A DNA stretch of 64,000 nt from Streptomyces atratus (GCF_900119365.1 NZ_FPJO01000025.1:1-64000); one strand, 5' to 3'; counted from the stretch's first letter, positions 15,972 through 26,000 are shown. Numbers and translations: made by a program. Notes: generated by a model not told the origin, from the letters alone.

Positions 15972-16745
15972 ATGAACTCCATATCTGTCAGAGCCCTGCT
16001 CGTACGCGGCATGCTGGCCGGCCTCGTCGCGGGTGTGCTCGCCCTGCTCGTCGCCCACTTCCTCGGTGAGTCGCGTGTGGACGCGGCCATCGCCCTGGAG
16101 GAGTCGCACAGTCATCACCACGACGGCGGCGAGGAACTGGTCAGCCGCACCATGCAGTCCACCGCCGGCCTCGCCACCGGTGTGCTCGTCTTCGGCGTGG
16201 CGATCGGCGGCATCGCCGCCCTCGTCTTCTGTTGCGCCCTCGGCCGGATCGGCAGGTTCGGCCCGCGGGCCACGGCCGCTCTGATCGCGGGCGCGGCGCT
16301 GCTGACGGTGTACGTCGTGCCGTTCCTGAAGTACCCGGCCAACCCGCCGGCCGTCGGCAACCCCGACACCATCGGCCGGCGTACCGCTCTGTTCTTCCTG
16401 ATGGTCGCCCTGAGCGTGCTGCTGGCCGTCGCCGCGGTCATCCTCGGCAGACGACTGGCTCCCCGTCTGGGCAACTGGAACGCGACGATCGCGGCTTCCG
16501 CCGGTTATTTCCTGGTGATCGGCCTCGCCTACGCGTTCCTGCCCTCGTTCAACGAGGTCGGCAAGGACTTCCCGGCCACCCTGCTGTGGGAGTTCCGGCT
16601 GAGCACCCTCGCCGTGCAGGCCACCCTCTGGGTGACCTTCGGCCTTGTCTTCGGCCATCTGACGGAACGGCTTCTCGTACCGGGTGCCGACGCCGTCACG
16701 GCCGGGAACAGCGGCGCGGGACGGGCGGCCACGGCGGCCGGCTGA
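15972..16745 (+). CDS. cbtA: CbtA cobalt transporter membrane subunit
   Basis: A 257-residue integral membrane protein with about six helices. A histidine-rich ESHSHHHDGGEE segment follows the first helix and can bind metal. PFLKYPANPPAVGNPDTIGRRT is the family's most conserved block. With CbtB it imports cobalt under cobalamin shortage. It is followed by a perfect hairpin at 16778-16809. Confidence 0.93.
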   Translation: MNSISVRALLVRGMLAGLVAGVLALLVAHFLGESRVDAAIALEESHSHHHDGGEELVSRTMQSTAGLATGVLVFGVAIGGIAALVFCCALGRIGRFGPRATAALIAGAALLTVYVVPFLKYPANPPAVGNPDTIGRRTALFFLMVALSVLLAVAAVILGRRLAPRLGNWNATIAASAGYFLVIGLAYAFLPSFNEVGKDFPATLLWEFRLSTLAVQATLWVTFGLVFGHLTERLLVPGADAVTAGNSGAGRAATAAG

Positions 16746-16777
16746 CCGGCACGCCGTATGCGGGCCGTCCGACGACC

Positions 16778-16809
16778 TGAACCCCGCCGGGAGCACCCGG
16801 CGGGGTTCA
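16778..16809. terminator. Terminator of cbtBA, bidirectional
   Basis: A perfect 14-bp stem (16778-16791 with 16796-16809) closes an AGCA tetraloop. It is positioned between cbtA and the convergent GNAT gene. The same AGCA loop occurs in the cobN terminator at 49253-49286. Confidence 0.9.
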
Positions 16810-16823
16810 GCCGTTCCACCGGT

Positions 16824-17330
16824 TCACTCCTCGGCTCGCGGGCCCCAGTCGATCCGGTAGTACTTCAACTTCTCGTCCTCCCTCACCAGGCGCATGCCGA
16901 CGGCCTCCATGACGCGCTGGGACGCGATGTTGTCCAGATCGGTGTCGCCGTGCACGCAGGTCACACCCTGATCGCGGGCGAACCGGAGCAGGGCGTGCAG
17001 GGCCTCGGAGGCGTAACCCATCCCCTGCGCCGAGGGGACGAGGCCGTAGCCGATCGTGACGTGCCCGTTCTCGTCCGGGTTGCCGTGGAATCCCATCCCG
17101 CCGATCACCTGTCCGTCCTCGCGGCGCTGTATCTCGTACGAGCCGAAGGGGCTGGGATCACCGCTCCTCGCGCAGGTGTCGAGGAAGCGCTCGGCCGCGG
17201 CCCTCTCGCCGGGGGACGGGTATCCGGTCGCCCAGTGTGCGCCGTCTCCCGGCGTGCCCGCCATCACCCGCAGGGCGTCGGTGGCATTCATCGGGCGGAG
17301 CAGGAGGCGAGGAGTTTCGAGGTCGGTCAT
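16824..17330 (-). CDS. GNAT family N-acetyltransferase (RimJ/RimL type)
   Basis: A 168-residue acetyltransferase. The start TPRLLLRPMNATDAL and the acetyl-CoA loop region VPSAQGMGYASEALHALLRFA, then NIASQRVMEAVGM, are typical of RimJ-like GNATs that modify N-termini, ribosomal proteins or small amines. Substrate cannot be told. The ATG at 17330 is chosen; an in-frame GTG at 17348 is an alternative, and neither has a good ribosome-binding site. Confidence 0.85.
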   Translation of the reverse strand: MTDLETPRLLLRPMNATDALRVMAGTPGDGAHWATGYPSPGERAAAERFLDTCARSGDPSPFGSYEIQRREDGQVIGGMGFHGNPDENGHVTIGYGLVPSAQGMGYASEALHALLRFARDQGVTCVHGDTDLDNIASQRVMEAVGMRLVREDEKLKYYRIDWGPRAEE

Positions 17331-17383
17331 GAGCGAGTGAAGTATCACGAGGGGCGGGTGGCCGGCACCCGAATTGAACGGCC

Positions 17384-17410
17384 CGGCCGGGTCCGCGAAG
17401 GACCCGGCCG
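17384..17410 (-). terminator. Hairpin after the TPR gene
   Basis: An 11-bp perfect stem (17384-17394 with 17400-17410) and GCGAA loop lie 25 bp past the TPR-gene stop, between two same-strand genes. Confidence 0.75.
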
Positions 17411-17435
17411 ACCGCGTTGCCGGCTCGCCCGGGGC

Positions 17436-17855
17436 TCACCCGGCCGAAGGCTCCCGGGAGACCGCCCGGCCGGAATCCGAACCGGAGCCCTGGTCGGAGC
17501 CGGGCCCGGAGCCGAAGTCGAAGTCCCCGGAGAACGCCGCCGCCATCCGCAGATGACCGGCCGCCTCCGCGCTCCGGCCCTGGCGCTCAAGGGTGCGCCC
17601 GAGCATCAACCGCGCGTAGTGCTCCACCGGGTCGCGCTCCAGTACCGCCCGCAGCTCCGCCTCGGCCTTCGCGAGCCGGGCCGAGTGGTAGTAGGTCCGG
17701 GCCAGCAGCAGACGCGGCGACACCTGCTCCGGGACCTCCTCGACCAGCCCCTCCAGGATCCGGGCCGCGGACATGTACTCCTTCGCCTCGAAGAACATCT
17801 GCGCACGGTCCCAGCGGTCGGCAGTCGTGCCGAACTCGTAGTAGGTGTCGCTCAC
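17436..17855 (-). CDS. Tetratricopeptide repeat protein
   Basis: A 139-residue soluble protein starting MSDTYYEFGTTADRWDRAQMFF. About two to three TPR units follow: AARILEGLVEEVPEQVSPRLLLARTYYHSARLAKAEAELRAVLERDPVEHYARLMLGRTLERQGRSAEAAGHL in sense. The tail is Gly/Ser/Asp-rich and disordered. The GTG start at 17855 is chosen because GGAGG lies 4 nt upstream; a longer frame exists. It is divergent from pirin. Role unknown, probably a small scaffold. Confidence 0.8.
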   Translation of the reverse strand: MSDTYYEFGTTADRWDRAQMFFEAKEYMSAARILEGLVEEVPEQVSPRLLLARTYYHSARLAKAEAELRAVLERDPVEHYARLMLGRTLERQGRSAEAAGHLRMAAAFSGDFDFGSGPGSDQGSGSDSGRAVSREPSAG

Positions 17856-18034
17856 TTGACCTCCTCCGTCATGGACCGTCCCCGGATCGCGCCCGGCTCC
17901 GTCCAGCCATTGACCCAGCTGCCGCTCAGTCATCGTGACAATGGCCGGAACACGGCCTGGTGGTTGAATATTCCACTAAGTTGTCGGCGTGGGTACCGGC
18001 ACCCCCGGGCCCGCACGGGAATAGGTTGAGCGCC

Positions 18035-19000
18035 ATGAGCAATCTCGATCGCCAGGCCGAACTCTCCGTCTGCGGGGGACGGGGCTTCGTCGTCGCCGAG
18101 CCCGTACGTGAACTCCTTGCCCCTCGCCGTGTCCGGCTGGGCGAGTCCACCGAGGTCCGCAGGCTGCTGCCCAACCTGGGCCGCCGGATGGTCGGCGCCT
18201 GGGCCTTCGTCGATCATTACGGCCCCGACGACATCGCGGGCGAGCCGGGGATGCAGGTGCCGCCCCACCCGCACATGGGTCTGCAGACGGTCAGCTGGCT
18301 GCACGACGGCGAGGTCCTGCACCGGGACAGCCTCGGCAGCCTCCGTACGATCCGCCCGCGCGAACTGGGACTGATGACCTCCGGCCGGGCCATCAGCCAC
18401 TCCGAGGAGAGCCCGAAGTCCCACGCGAGGTTTCTGCACGGCGCCCAGCTCTGGGTCGCGCTGCCCGACGCCCACCGCCACGTCGAGCCCCACTTCCAGC
18501 ACCACACCGACCTGCCGGCCGTCTCGGCGCCGGGCCTCACCGCCACCCTGATCCTGGGCGAACTCGACGGCGCCACCTCGCCCGGCACCACGTACACCCC
18601 GATCGTCGGCGCCGACATCGCCCTGGCCGCCGGCGCCGAGGCCCGACTGCCGCTCGACCCGGACTTCGAGTACGCGGTGCTCTCCATGTCCGGGCAGGCC
18701 GAGGTCGACGGAGTGCCCGTGCTTCCCGGTTCCATGCTCTACCTCGGCTGCGGCCGCACCGAACTGCCGCTGCGCGCGGACACCGACGCGGGCCTCATGC
18801 TCCTGGGTGGCGAGCCGTTCGAGGAGGAGCTCGTCATGTGGTGGAACTTCATCGGGCGGTCCCACGAGGAGATCGAAGAGGCCAGACAGGGCTGGATGGA
18901 AAGCTCCCGCTTCGGTGAGGTGATGGGCTACGACGGCGACCGGCTGCCCGCTCCCGAACTGCCGCCCGTCGCCCTGAAACCGCGGGGACGGGTGCGCTGA
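18035..19000 (+). CDS. Pirin family protein
   Basis: A 321-residue bicupin. The N-terminal cupin has the metal site VPPHPHMGLQTVSW (three histidines within the family pattern plus a later Glu, LGLMTSGRAISHSEES). Pirins bind Fe and act as redox cofactors or quercetinase-like enzymes. A C-terminal cupin-like domain follows, with GGEPFEEELVMWWNFIGRSHEEIEEARQ, the usual family end. The 180-bp gap to the divergent TPR gene contains a GTGG-N9-CCAC inverted repeat around GAATATT at 17960-17976, a possible operator. Confidence 0.92.
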   Translation: MSNLDRQAELSVCGGRGFVVAEPVRELLAPRRVRLGESTEVRRLLPNLGRRMVGAWAFVDHYGPDDIAGEPGMQVPPHPHMGLQTVSWLHDGEVLHRDSLGSLRTIRPRELGLMTSGRAISHSEESPKSHARFLHGAQLWVALPDAHRHVEPHFQHHTDLPAVSAPGLTATLILGELDGATSPGTTYTPIVGADIALAAGAEARLPLDPDFEYAVLSMSGQAEVDGVPVLPGSMLYLGCGRTELPLRADTDAGLMLLGGEPFEEELVMWWNFIGRSHEEIEEARQGWMESSRFGEVMGYDGDRLPAPELPPVALKPRGRVR

Positions 19001-19163
19001 CCTGCGCTGACGATCCTGTCGGCAGGGCCTCGTCCGGTCTGTCGGCCCGGCCCGCGCTGTAGGGTCTTGCGCATGTTCCCTGCCGCGATGCCTCCCCGAC
19101 TCGGCGGACTGTGGCGAGCGACGGAGTCGGGTCTCGCCCACGCCCCGCAGCGGCCGGCGGAGC

Positions 19164-19445
19164 TCCGCCGGGCGCGCCGTCGGGCTTCCCTTTCTCGGCA
19201 CCAGCACCAGCACCTGGACCGGGGACGACGGCGCCGGCCTCCGCCACGAGGCGGACCATCTCGTCGAGGTCGACGGCGACTTGGGCAACCTGGACCTGGA
19301 ATGGTCCAAGCACTCCGCCTTCGGCTGGTTCGGCCCCGGCGACCTTGAGCGTCTGAAGGAGAACCGCGCGCCGGGAGAGTTCCTGATCCACGACCTGATC
19401 GCACGGGCCGTTCGGGACGCCCCGGACCGGACACGCGGGGCGTGA
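19164..19445 (+). pseudogene. Remnant resembling a Nudix-type hydrolase C-terminus
   Basis: One plus-strand frame reads GLPFLGTSTSTWTGDDG, then RHEADHLVEVDGDLG and WSKHSAFGWFGPGDLERLKENRAPGEFLIHDLIARAV before a TGA at 19443. This resembles the end of a Nudix hydrolase, but the catalytic Nudix box and any start are missing upstream. It is probably a 5'-deleted gene. The family call is from the pattern only. Confidence 0.4.
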
Positions 19446-19467
19446 GACGCCGACCGGCTCCGCGCCC

Positions 19468-20745
19468 TCAGGCCGTGGCCGGTGCCGTGGTGGGAGCGAG
19501 GCACAGGTGTCCGGTGCGGCGCAGGCCGGTCAGGGCGGCGGCGCAGGCGAGGCCGAGCACGGCCAGCGCGGTCCACGGCAGCCAGGGGACACCGGCGCGG
19601 GCCGCCAGATCGAACAGGCCGCCCACGGCGAGGTTCCCGACGGCCACGGCCAGGCCGGCCACGGTGCTGTAGGCGCCGTAGTACGTGGCCATCAGCCGCT
19701 GTTCCGAGAGGCGGACCAGCGTGTCCATCTCGAACGGGTACAGCAGCGCGGAGCCCGCGGCCAGCAGCGCCGCGCACACCACCAGGCCCCCGAGCCCGAG
19801 TACGGCGGTCAGTTCGTGGACGCGGTGGTGCGGGCCGGGCAGCAGCGGCAGGAACGCGGCGCCCATCATGGCCAGGCCGAGCGCGATCGCCTTCGGCGGG
19901 TCCAGGCGTTTCCTGGCCCAGTCGGTCAGCCGGAGCTGACCGGCGACCGCGACCAGCGCGGAGACGGCGAACACCACACCCATCGCGGTGCCGTTGCCGT
20001 CGCCGAGCAGGGTGCGGGCCTGAAGGGGCAGGGCGAGGTATGTCTGGAAGGCCAGCAGGTAGGAGCCGGCCATCGCGGCGGAGAACAGGACGAAGGGCCG
20101 GTTGCGGAGAATCGTCCGCCAGTCCGTGGCGATGCCCCGCCAGCCGCTCGTACGTTCCGGGTCCGCTGTCGGACGCCGCGCCGGGAGAGCACGGGCCTGG
20201 ACGACGGCCAGCACCCCGAACACCGCCGCGGAGGCGCCGCACACCACCGGGAAGTCGAGGGTGAGCAGGGCGAGCCCGGCGAGCGGGCCGAGCAGGATGC
20301 CCGCCTGGTAGAAGACGTTGAAGGCGGCGAACGCCTCCACCCGGCGCTCTCCGGCGCCCTGCGCGAGGTAGGCGCGGACGGCGGGGTTGAACAGGGCTCC
20401 GGCGAAGCCGGTCGCGGCGGAGGCGGCGATCAGGGCGGGCAAGGTGTCGGCGAAGGCCAGCAGTGCGAACGCACCGGTCCGCAGGGCGCAGCCGGCCAGG
20501 ATCACGGGCTTGTAGCCGATCCGGTCGGCCAGGGTCCCGCCGAGCCAGAACATGCCCTGCTGGGAGAGGTTGCGTACGCCCAGGACGAGGCCGACCGCCC
20601 ACGCCGCCAGGCCCAGGCCGTGGGCGAGATGGTCCGCGAGGTAGGGCATGAGCATGTAGAAGCCGAGATTGATGCCGAACTGGTTGACCATCAGCAGCTG
20701 GACGCCGGGCTCGAAGGAGCGCACCTGGGCGCGCAGCCGCCTCAC
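19468..20745 (-). CDS. MFS transporter
   Basis: A 425-residue, 12-helix major facilitator. FGINLGFYMLMPYLADHLAH and the loop VRNLSQQGMFWLGGTLADRIGYKP (motif A type) support the family, as does NPAVRAYLAQ. The start is GTG at 20745, overlapping the cysteine-synthase-like stop by 4 bp (GTGA), so the two are translationally coupled. That coupling suggests it exports or imports the product or substrate of that enzyme. Confidence 0.88.
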   Translation of the reverse strand: MRRLRAQVRSFEPGVQLLMVNQFGINLGFYMLMPYLADHLAHGLGLAAWAVGLVLGVRNLSQQGMFWLGGTLADRIGYKPVILAGCALRTGAFALLAFADTLPALIAASAATGFAGALFNPAVRAYLAQGAGERRVEAFAAFNVFYQAGILLGPLAGLALLTLDFPVVCGASAAVFGVLAVVQARALPARRPTADPERTSGWRGIATDWRTILRNRPFVLFSAAMAGSYLLAFQTYLALPLQARTLLGDGNGTAMGVVFAVSALVAVAGQLRLTDWARKRLDPPKAIALGLAMMGAAFLPLLPGPHHRVHELTAVLGLGGLVVCAALLAAGSALLYPFEMDTLVRLSEQRLMATYYGAYSTVAGLAVAVGNLAVGGLFDLAARAGVPWLPWTALAVLGLACAAALTGLRRTGHLCLAPTTAPATA

Positions 20746-21845
20746 CGGGCACCCGCCAGCACGGCAGCGGCGGCGGCCGGGCCGCTGACCGTTCGGCACC
20801 GCGTCCAGGACGTCACGGTGCGCTCGCCCGGGTCGGTGATCTCGTCTGGCTCGCCCGGCGGCGGGGCCGGGGTGTCCAGGAGCTTGTGGCCGTGGCACCA
20901 GCCGTCGTTGTAGATGGTGTCGAGATAGCGATGGGGTCCGTCGGGGAAGATCGCGGCGATCCTTGTCCCGGCGGGGTAGGTGCGGGCCGCCCATCCGGCG
21001 ACCAGTGCGACCGCCCCGACGCTCCAGCCGCCCGAGGCGTAGTGGTGACGGGCCAGCGACCGGCAGGCGCGGACCGCTTCGGCGGGGGCCACCCAGTGGA
21101 CCTCGGTGAAGGCCGGGTAGGCGACATTGCCCGGATGGATGCTGGAGCCCAGCCCGCGCATCAGGCGCGGTCCGGCCGGTTGCCCGAAGATCGTCGAACC
21201 GGTCGAGTCCACGCCGATCAGCGCCAGGTCGGGGAAAGTCCGACGCAGCGCGGTGGAGATTCCCGCGGAGTGACCGCCGGTTCCGACGGAGGCGACCAGG
21301 AGGTCGACGCGGCCCAGCTGCGCGACGAGTTCGGCGGCCAGCGGGGCGTAGGCCGCCACATTGTCGGGGTTGTTGTACTGGTCGGGGCACCACGCCCCGG
21401 GGGTCCCGGCGAGCAGTTCGGCCACCCGCTCTCGCCGGGCCTGCTGCCAGCCGCCCGTCGGGTGCGCGGTGGTGACGGTCTCGACGCGGGAGCCGTAGGC
21501 GGTCAGCGCCCGGCGGATTGCGGGTTCGAGCCCGGGGTCGGTGACCACGGTGACCGGGTGCCCGAAGGCGATCCCCGCCAGGGCGAGGCCCAGTCCCAGG
21601 GTGCCGCTGGAGGATTCGACGATCGGGGCACCGTCGGCCAGATCGCCGCGTTCCCGGGCGCGGGCCACCATGTGCAGGCCGGGGCGGTCCTTGATGCCGC
21701 CCGGGTTGGCGCCTTCGAGCTTGGCCCAGAAACCGCGGCCGGCCCCGGCGAAGGGTTCACCGATCCACAGCACCGGCGTGTGGCCCACCAGCTCGGAAGG
21801 CCCACGGGCGGACATCGGGGCAGGGGCGTACGAGGGAATGTTCAT
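20742..21845 (-). CDS. PLP-dependent cysteine synthase family protein
   Basis: A 367-residue fold-type II PLP enzyme. The PLP lysine is in GANPGGIKDRPGLHMV, the substrate loop in VESSSGTLGLGLALAG, and the phosphate loop in SVGTGGHSAGIST. Lengths above 330 with a divergent C-terminus are typical of cysteine synthase relatives that make cystathionine, 2,3-diaminopropionate or other beta-substituted alanines, so sulfide transfer is not certain. It is coupled to an MFS transporter. A short upstream frame on the same strand ends in DPGCCVSAP (stop at 21902-21904). Confidence 0.82.
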   Translation of the reverse strand: MNIPSYAPAPMSARGPSELVGHTPVLWIGEPFAGAGRGFWAKLEGANPGGIKDRPGLHMVARARERGDLADGAPIVESSSGTLGLGLALAGIAFGHPVTVVTDPGLEPAIRRALTAYGSRVETVTTAHPTGGWQQARRERVAELLAGTPGAWCPDQYNNPDNVAAYAPLAAELVAQLGRVDLLVASVGTGGHSAGISTALRRTFPDLALIGVDSTGSTIFGQPAGPRLMRGLGSSIHPGNVAYPAFTEVHWVAPAEAVRACRSLARHHYASGGWSVGAVALVAGWAARTYPAGTRIAAIFPDGPHRYLDTIYNDGWCHGHKLLDTPAPPPGEPDEITDPGERTVTSWTRCRTVSGPAAAAAVLAGAR

Positions 21846-21986
21846 GAAGGTGTCACGGCTCCTCGCCCCGGGCCGGCAGCGGCCGTCGGGGCATCGGGGG
21901 ATCAGGGCGCGGACACACAGCAGCCCGGATCGGGTCCGGCGCGTGCCGGGGCGGCGCGGGGCCGGCGGGCGGCTGTGCGGGCCCGG

Positions 21987-22412
21987 TCAGGTCCGCGCCA
22001 CGCACAGAGCCGTGAGAATGCACCGCCCGCCGAGCGGACCGCGACCGGGTGCCCGCGCCGTTCCGCCGCCCGAGAGGGCGGCAGGTGATGCCCAGGGCCC
22101 GACCTCCGCCGGGAGCGCCCCGCCCGGGGCGGGAGGGAGCGGGGTGTCCACGCGGATCCAGTCCGCCGCGTGGTCCGGCTCGGGACAGCCCGGGGACGGA
22201 TCGGGAGACGACGCCGCGGTGGGACCGGGCGCCGCCGCCGCAGGGGCGGCGGACGCGGCGATCGCGGTCATCGGGTCGTGGTGGGCGCCGAAAGCCGGGC
22301 CATGGCTGTGTGCGCAGCCCAGGAGGTGGAAGGCCACCCAGAGCAGTACGAGCAGCACGCCGCTGTCCCGCGTGCGGCGATCTGCCGGGGAGAACGACGC
22401 CGCACCGAGCAT
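21987..22412 (-). CDS. Small membrane-associated or exported protein, unknown
   Basis: A 141-residue protein with one hydrophobic helix (SGVLLVLLWVAFHLLGCAHSHG) near the N-terminus, then an Ala/Pro-rich low-complexity stretch and a C-terminal GGRCILTALCVART. The helix ends in LLGCAHSH, which faintly resembles a lipobox, but no proper lipobox spacing is seen. It precedes the cysteine-synthase-like gene by 141 bp on the same strand and may share its transcript. I do not recognise a family. Confidence 0.5.
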   Translation of the reverse strand: MLGAASFSPADRRTRDSGVLLVLLWVAFHLLGCAHSHGPAFGAHHDPMTAIAASAAPAAAAPGPTAASSPDPSPGCPEPDHAADWIRVDTPLPPAPGGALPAEVGPWASPAALSGGGTARAPGRGPLGGRCILTALCVART

Positions 22413-22591
22413 TGACTCAAAGTACCGAAACGGGCACCCAAAGTCACACTCGTCGTCGGTGGGGCGGAGGGCCGGACGGCGACGCCGCCGTCAACCGTGC
22501 GTCAAGAGTCATGGGTCCGGGATCAAGGGGCCGCCAACGGGGACGTCGGCTCGCCCCCGTGGTGATGTCGCGGTGGGCGGCGTCTCCCTCG

Positions 22592-22950
22592 TCAGCCGTG
22601 CTTCTTCGTGCCGACCGTCGCCATGGCGGCCCCCGCCTGGTCGGCCAGGGTCACCGCCACCAGCCGCGCCTGCAACGAGGCAGGTTCCGCGCCGGGCGCC
22701 GGCGCCGGCATGAACCGGCCGTAGTAGTGGCCGTTCCCGGTGGCGCGCAGCTCGATCTCCTCCTGCGGCCAGCCCTTGCGCTCCACGTCCCACGTCCGCC
22801 GCCCGACCACCACGTCGCCGTCCTGCTCCAGCCGCGGCGGGTGCCCCAACAGCGTTCCGTACTCGAACCGGCAGCCCTTCAGCCCGAGCAGCCGGGTCAG
22901 ACCAGGGCAGCGGCCACAGCCACTCCGTCCCGCAGGGGGAGACCGGACAT
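22592..22950 (-). pseudogene. Frameshifted fragment resembling the C-terminus of a Streptomyces sensor protein
   Basis: A perfect AGGAGG precedes an ATG at 22950 that encodes MSGLPLRDGVAVAAALV and then stops. One frame back, the sequence continues LTRLLGLKGCRFEYG, GHPPRLEQDGDVVVG, TWDVERKGWPQEEIEL, GNGHYYGRFM and SLQARLVAVTLADQ to a TGA at 22592. The second part matches a conserved C-terminal module I recall from Streptomyces DUF4118/PAS-type sensors. Either one indel broke a short gene or this is a decayed end. Confidence 0.5.
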
Positions 22951-23034
22951 GCGAGCCTCCTGGGGTCCGTCTTCCACGATGCTCCTCCGCCGCCGGAAGC
23001 GGTAGCCGGGACCCGGCCCGGTGGCCCGGGAGAG

Positions 23035-23083
23035 CACGGGCGGGGCGCCCGGACAGAGGTTCCGTCCGGGCGCCCCGCCCGTG
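23035..23083 (-). terminator. Very strong hairpin after the subtilase gene
   Basis: A perfect 20-bp stem (23035-23054 with 23064-23083) and 9-nt loop lie 5 bp past the subtilase stop codon. Confidence 0.92.
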
Positions 23084-23087
23084 GTGA

Positions 23088-26000
23088 TCAGTGGCGCAGG
23101 TCGAGACGGTGCACACCGCCGTCGACGGTTCCGACGTAGAGCGTGCGGCCGTCGGGGTCGGCGGCCAGTCGGGTGGTGTCGGTGTTCTGGAGGCCGGTGG
23201 AGATGTTCTGCCAGCTCCGGCCGTGGTCGGTGCTGCGCAGTACGCCACGGCCGCCCTGCAGCAGGCCGCTTGCCCTGGAGCTCGTGGTGGCCGCGTAGAG
23301 CGTGTCCCCGACCCGGAGCAGGTCGGAGACATGGATCGCCGGAGCGCCGGTGTCCGAGGTGCGGAAGGTCCGGCCGCCGTCGGTGCTGACGCGGACGCTC
23401 TCGCCGCCGACGGCGAGACGCCGGCCGTCGAGGTCGATCGCGGTCACCGGGCCGTCGGCGACCTTGGTGACGGTCACCCCGCCGTCGTCCGACCGGTAGA
23501 GACCGGCGGTGTTGCCGAGCCAGAGGCGCCGCGGATCGGCGGGGTCGCCCACGATGGTGTCGAAGGAGCGGTCGTGGTAGAGGTTCTTCCATGTCGCGCC
23601 GCCGTCACCGGTGGCGAACAGCCCCTCGCCGAGCAGGCTCCGGAAACCGACCATCACCCGGTCCGGGTCGGCGGGGTGGACCAGCAGCGCCGTCGGCACC
23701 TCCGCCGAACTGCCCCTCTTCTCCCAGCTGTTGCCGCCGTCGCTGCTGCGCTCGACGGTGAACGCGCCGGACGCGGTGCGCCGGACCTTCCAGACCACCT
23801 TCGGATCCTTGGCCGACACGGCGAGTTGCGGGACGCCGACGCCCCGCTTGCCCTCGCCGCCCGACCGGCCCCATTCCGGGCCCGCGACGGGAAGGGCGGT
23901 ACGGAAGACCGCGCTGTCGGTGGCGGCGAGCAGTCGGCCGTCACTGACAGCGAGATCGTTGACGGTCAGTCCCTGGACGCCGATCCGCCGGTAACCGGTG
24001 CCGTCCGCGGTCCCCCGGTAGAGGCCGTCCTGCTCGCCGGCGACGGTCACGGAACCATCGGCCCAGCGGTCGTAGTCCACCGGTACCGCCGCCCGCGACG
24101 GCCCGGCGACCTCGGTCCAGGTCCGCCCGTGGTCGCGGCTGAGCCGGCCACCGCCGGACAGCGTGCTCAGGTACAGGTCGCCACCAGAGACGGTCGGACG
24201 GAGGCCGCCCTCCGCCATGGGCAGCAGAGTGTCCCAGGTCTTCCCGCCGTCATGGGAGCCGACGACTCCCCGGTCCGTGACGTACACCGCCACGACCGAG
24301 GCGTCCGCGGCCGGCCCGCTGACCGTCCCCTCGGACGGCTCGAAGAGCAGGCGTGCCTCGCCGGGGTCGCCCGAGCCGATGCCGGAGCGGGCCCACACAC
24401 CGTGGTACGTCGTCAGGTAGAGGGTGTCACCGGTGACCGCGGCGGCCGTGACGGCGCCCGTGACACCGGTCGGATACGTCGTCCAGTGGTCGCCCGCGTC
24501 CGTGCTGACCAGCAGCGCGTCCGAGGTGACCGCGACCAGGGTGCGGGTCCGCTCATCGGCGACGAGCGTCACGATGCGGGTGTCCGGGACGTCGAGTGTG
24601 CGCCAGGTGCGCCCGTTGTCGTCGGTGCGCAGGACGGCGCCCCGGCGGCTGCCGTCATGGACGCTGTTCACCGCGTACCACCAGCGGTCGGGATTCTCCG
24701 CGTCCACCACGAGCGGACCCGTGCCGTCCGCGACGGGCAGCCGGCCCAGCTGGCGCCAGGAGGCGCCGTTGTCGGTGGTCAGCCAGGGAGCCGCCTTCTG
24801 GTACTGGGTGAGGACGGCCTGCTGCGGCCGGTTCGACGAGAGGGCGACGGAACCGGCCTCGCTGTTGGGGCCGACCGGCTCCCAGCGGTCCTCGCGGCTG
24901 TCGACCGGGGTGACCTCGAAGGCACTGGCGCCGGTGAGCAGTTGCCCGGTGGCGGCGGTGCCGCGTACCGAGACCCGGTAGGCGCCGGCCACGCTGCCGG
25001 TCACCTGGGCCCGGTAGTAGCCGGTGGCGGCGTCGAGGGTGGAGGCCAGCTCGACGGGTTCGCCGCGCGGCGGGGTGACGGTGACGACCGGCGGTGCCGC
25101 CAGCCGGGTCGGCGGGGCGATGTGCACGGTCGAGTGGCCGTCGCTCGGGTCGGGTGCGGCCTGGACGGCCAGATGCCGGACGGCGAGCAGATAGGGCACC
25201 CCGATCGCCGGTCCCCGGTCGGGGGTCGCCGTGAGACGGCCGCCGATCTCGGTGTCGGCGGCGGGCCGGGCGACGCGCAGCGACACCGTGACGGTCGCGG
25301 TCCTCCCGGCCGGTACGGTGACCCGCCTCGGCCAGACCTTGGCCGGACCGTCGGTCCGCAGCGAGGTGGTGACCGGCCGTTTGCCGGGGTTGTGCAGCGT
25401 CACCTTCGCGGTGCCGCCGACCTGACGCCGGGACAGGTCCGCGAGTCCGAACGACACCGAGGCCGGTGAGGCGCTGACCGTGGCCGAGGCGGCCGCAGCC
25501 ACATCGAGCCGGCCCGCGCCCCGAGTCGTGGGCCCGGTGCCGCTCAGCGGCTTCGCGGTGCCGATCAGCTCCGCCTTGATCTCGGCGGGCGTCCGGCCGG
25601 GGTGCAGCTGGCGCAGCAGGGCCGCGGCACCGGCGACGTGCGGGGCCGCCATCGACGTACCCGACATGCGGTACTGGCCGGGCCCGTAAAGGGACTTGGG
25701 CACGGTGGAGCGGATCTCCACGCCCGGCGCGACCAGATCGGGCTTCAGACCGAAGCCCTGTGTGGGGCCGCGTGAAGAGAAGGAGGCGATCCGGTCGGTG
25801 GTGTCGGTGCCCCGCAGTGTCACCGAGACCTTCCCGGCGGCGAGCCGGCTGCTCAGCTCCTGGTACTGGGTCGAGTCGATGCCCATGACCACCAGGCGGT
25901 CCATGCGCAGCGAGTCGCCGGAGGCGTCGATCCGAGCGGGCGACGACGGCACTTCGGTCACTCCCGGCTCGGGGTTCACCTCCGGCGGCCGGACCCCGTC

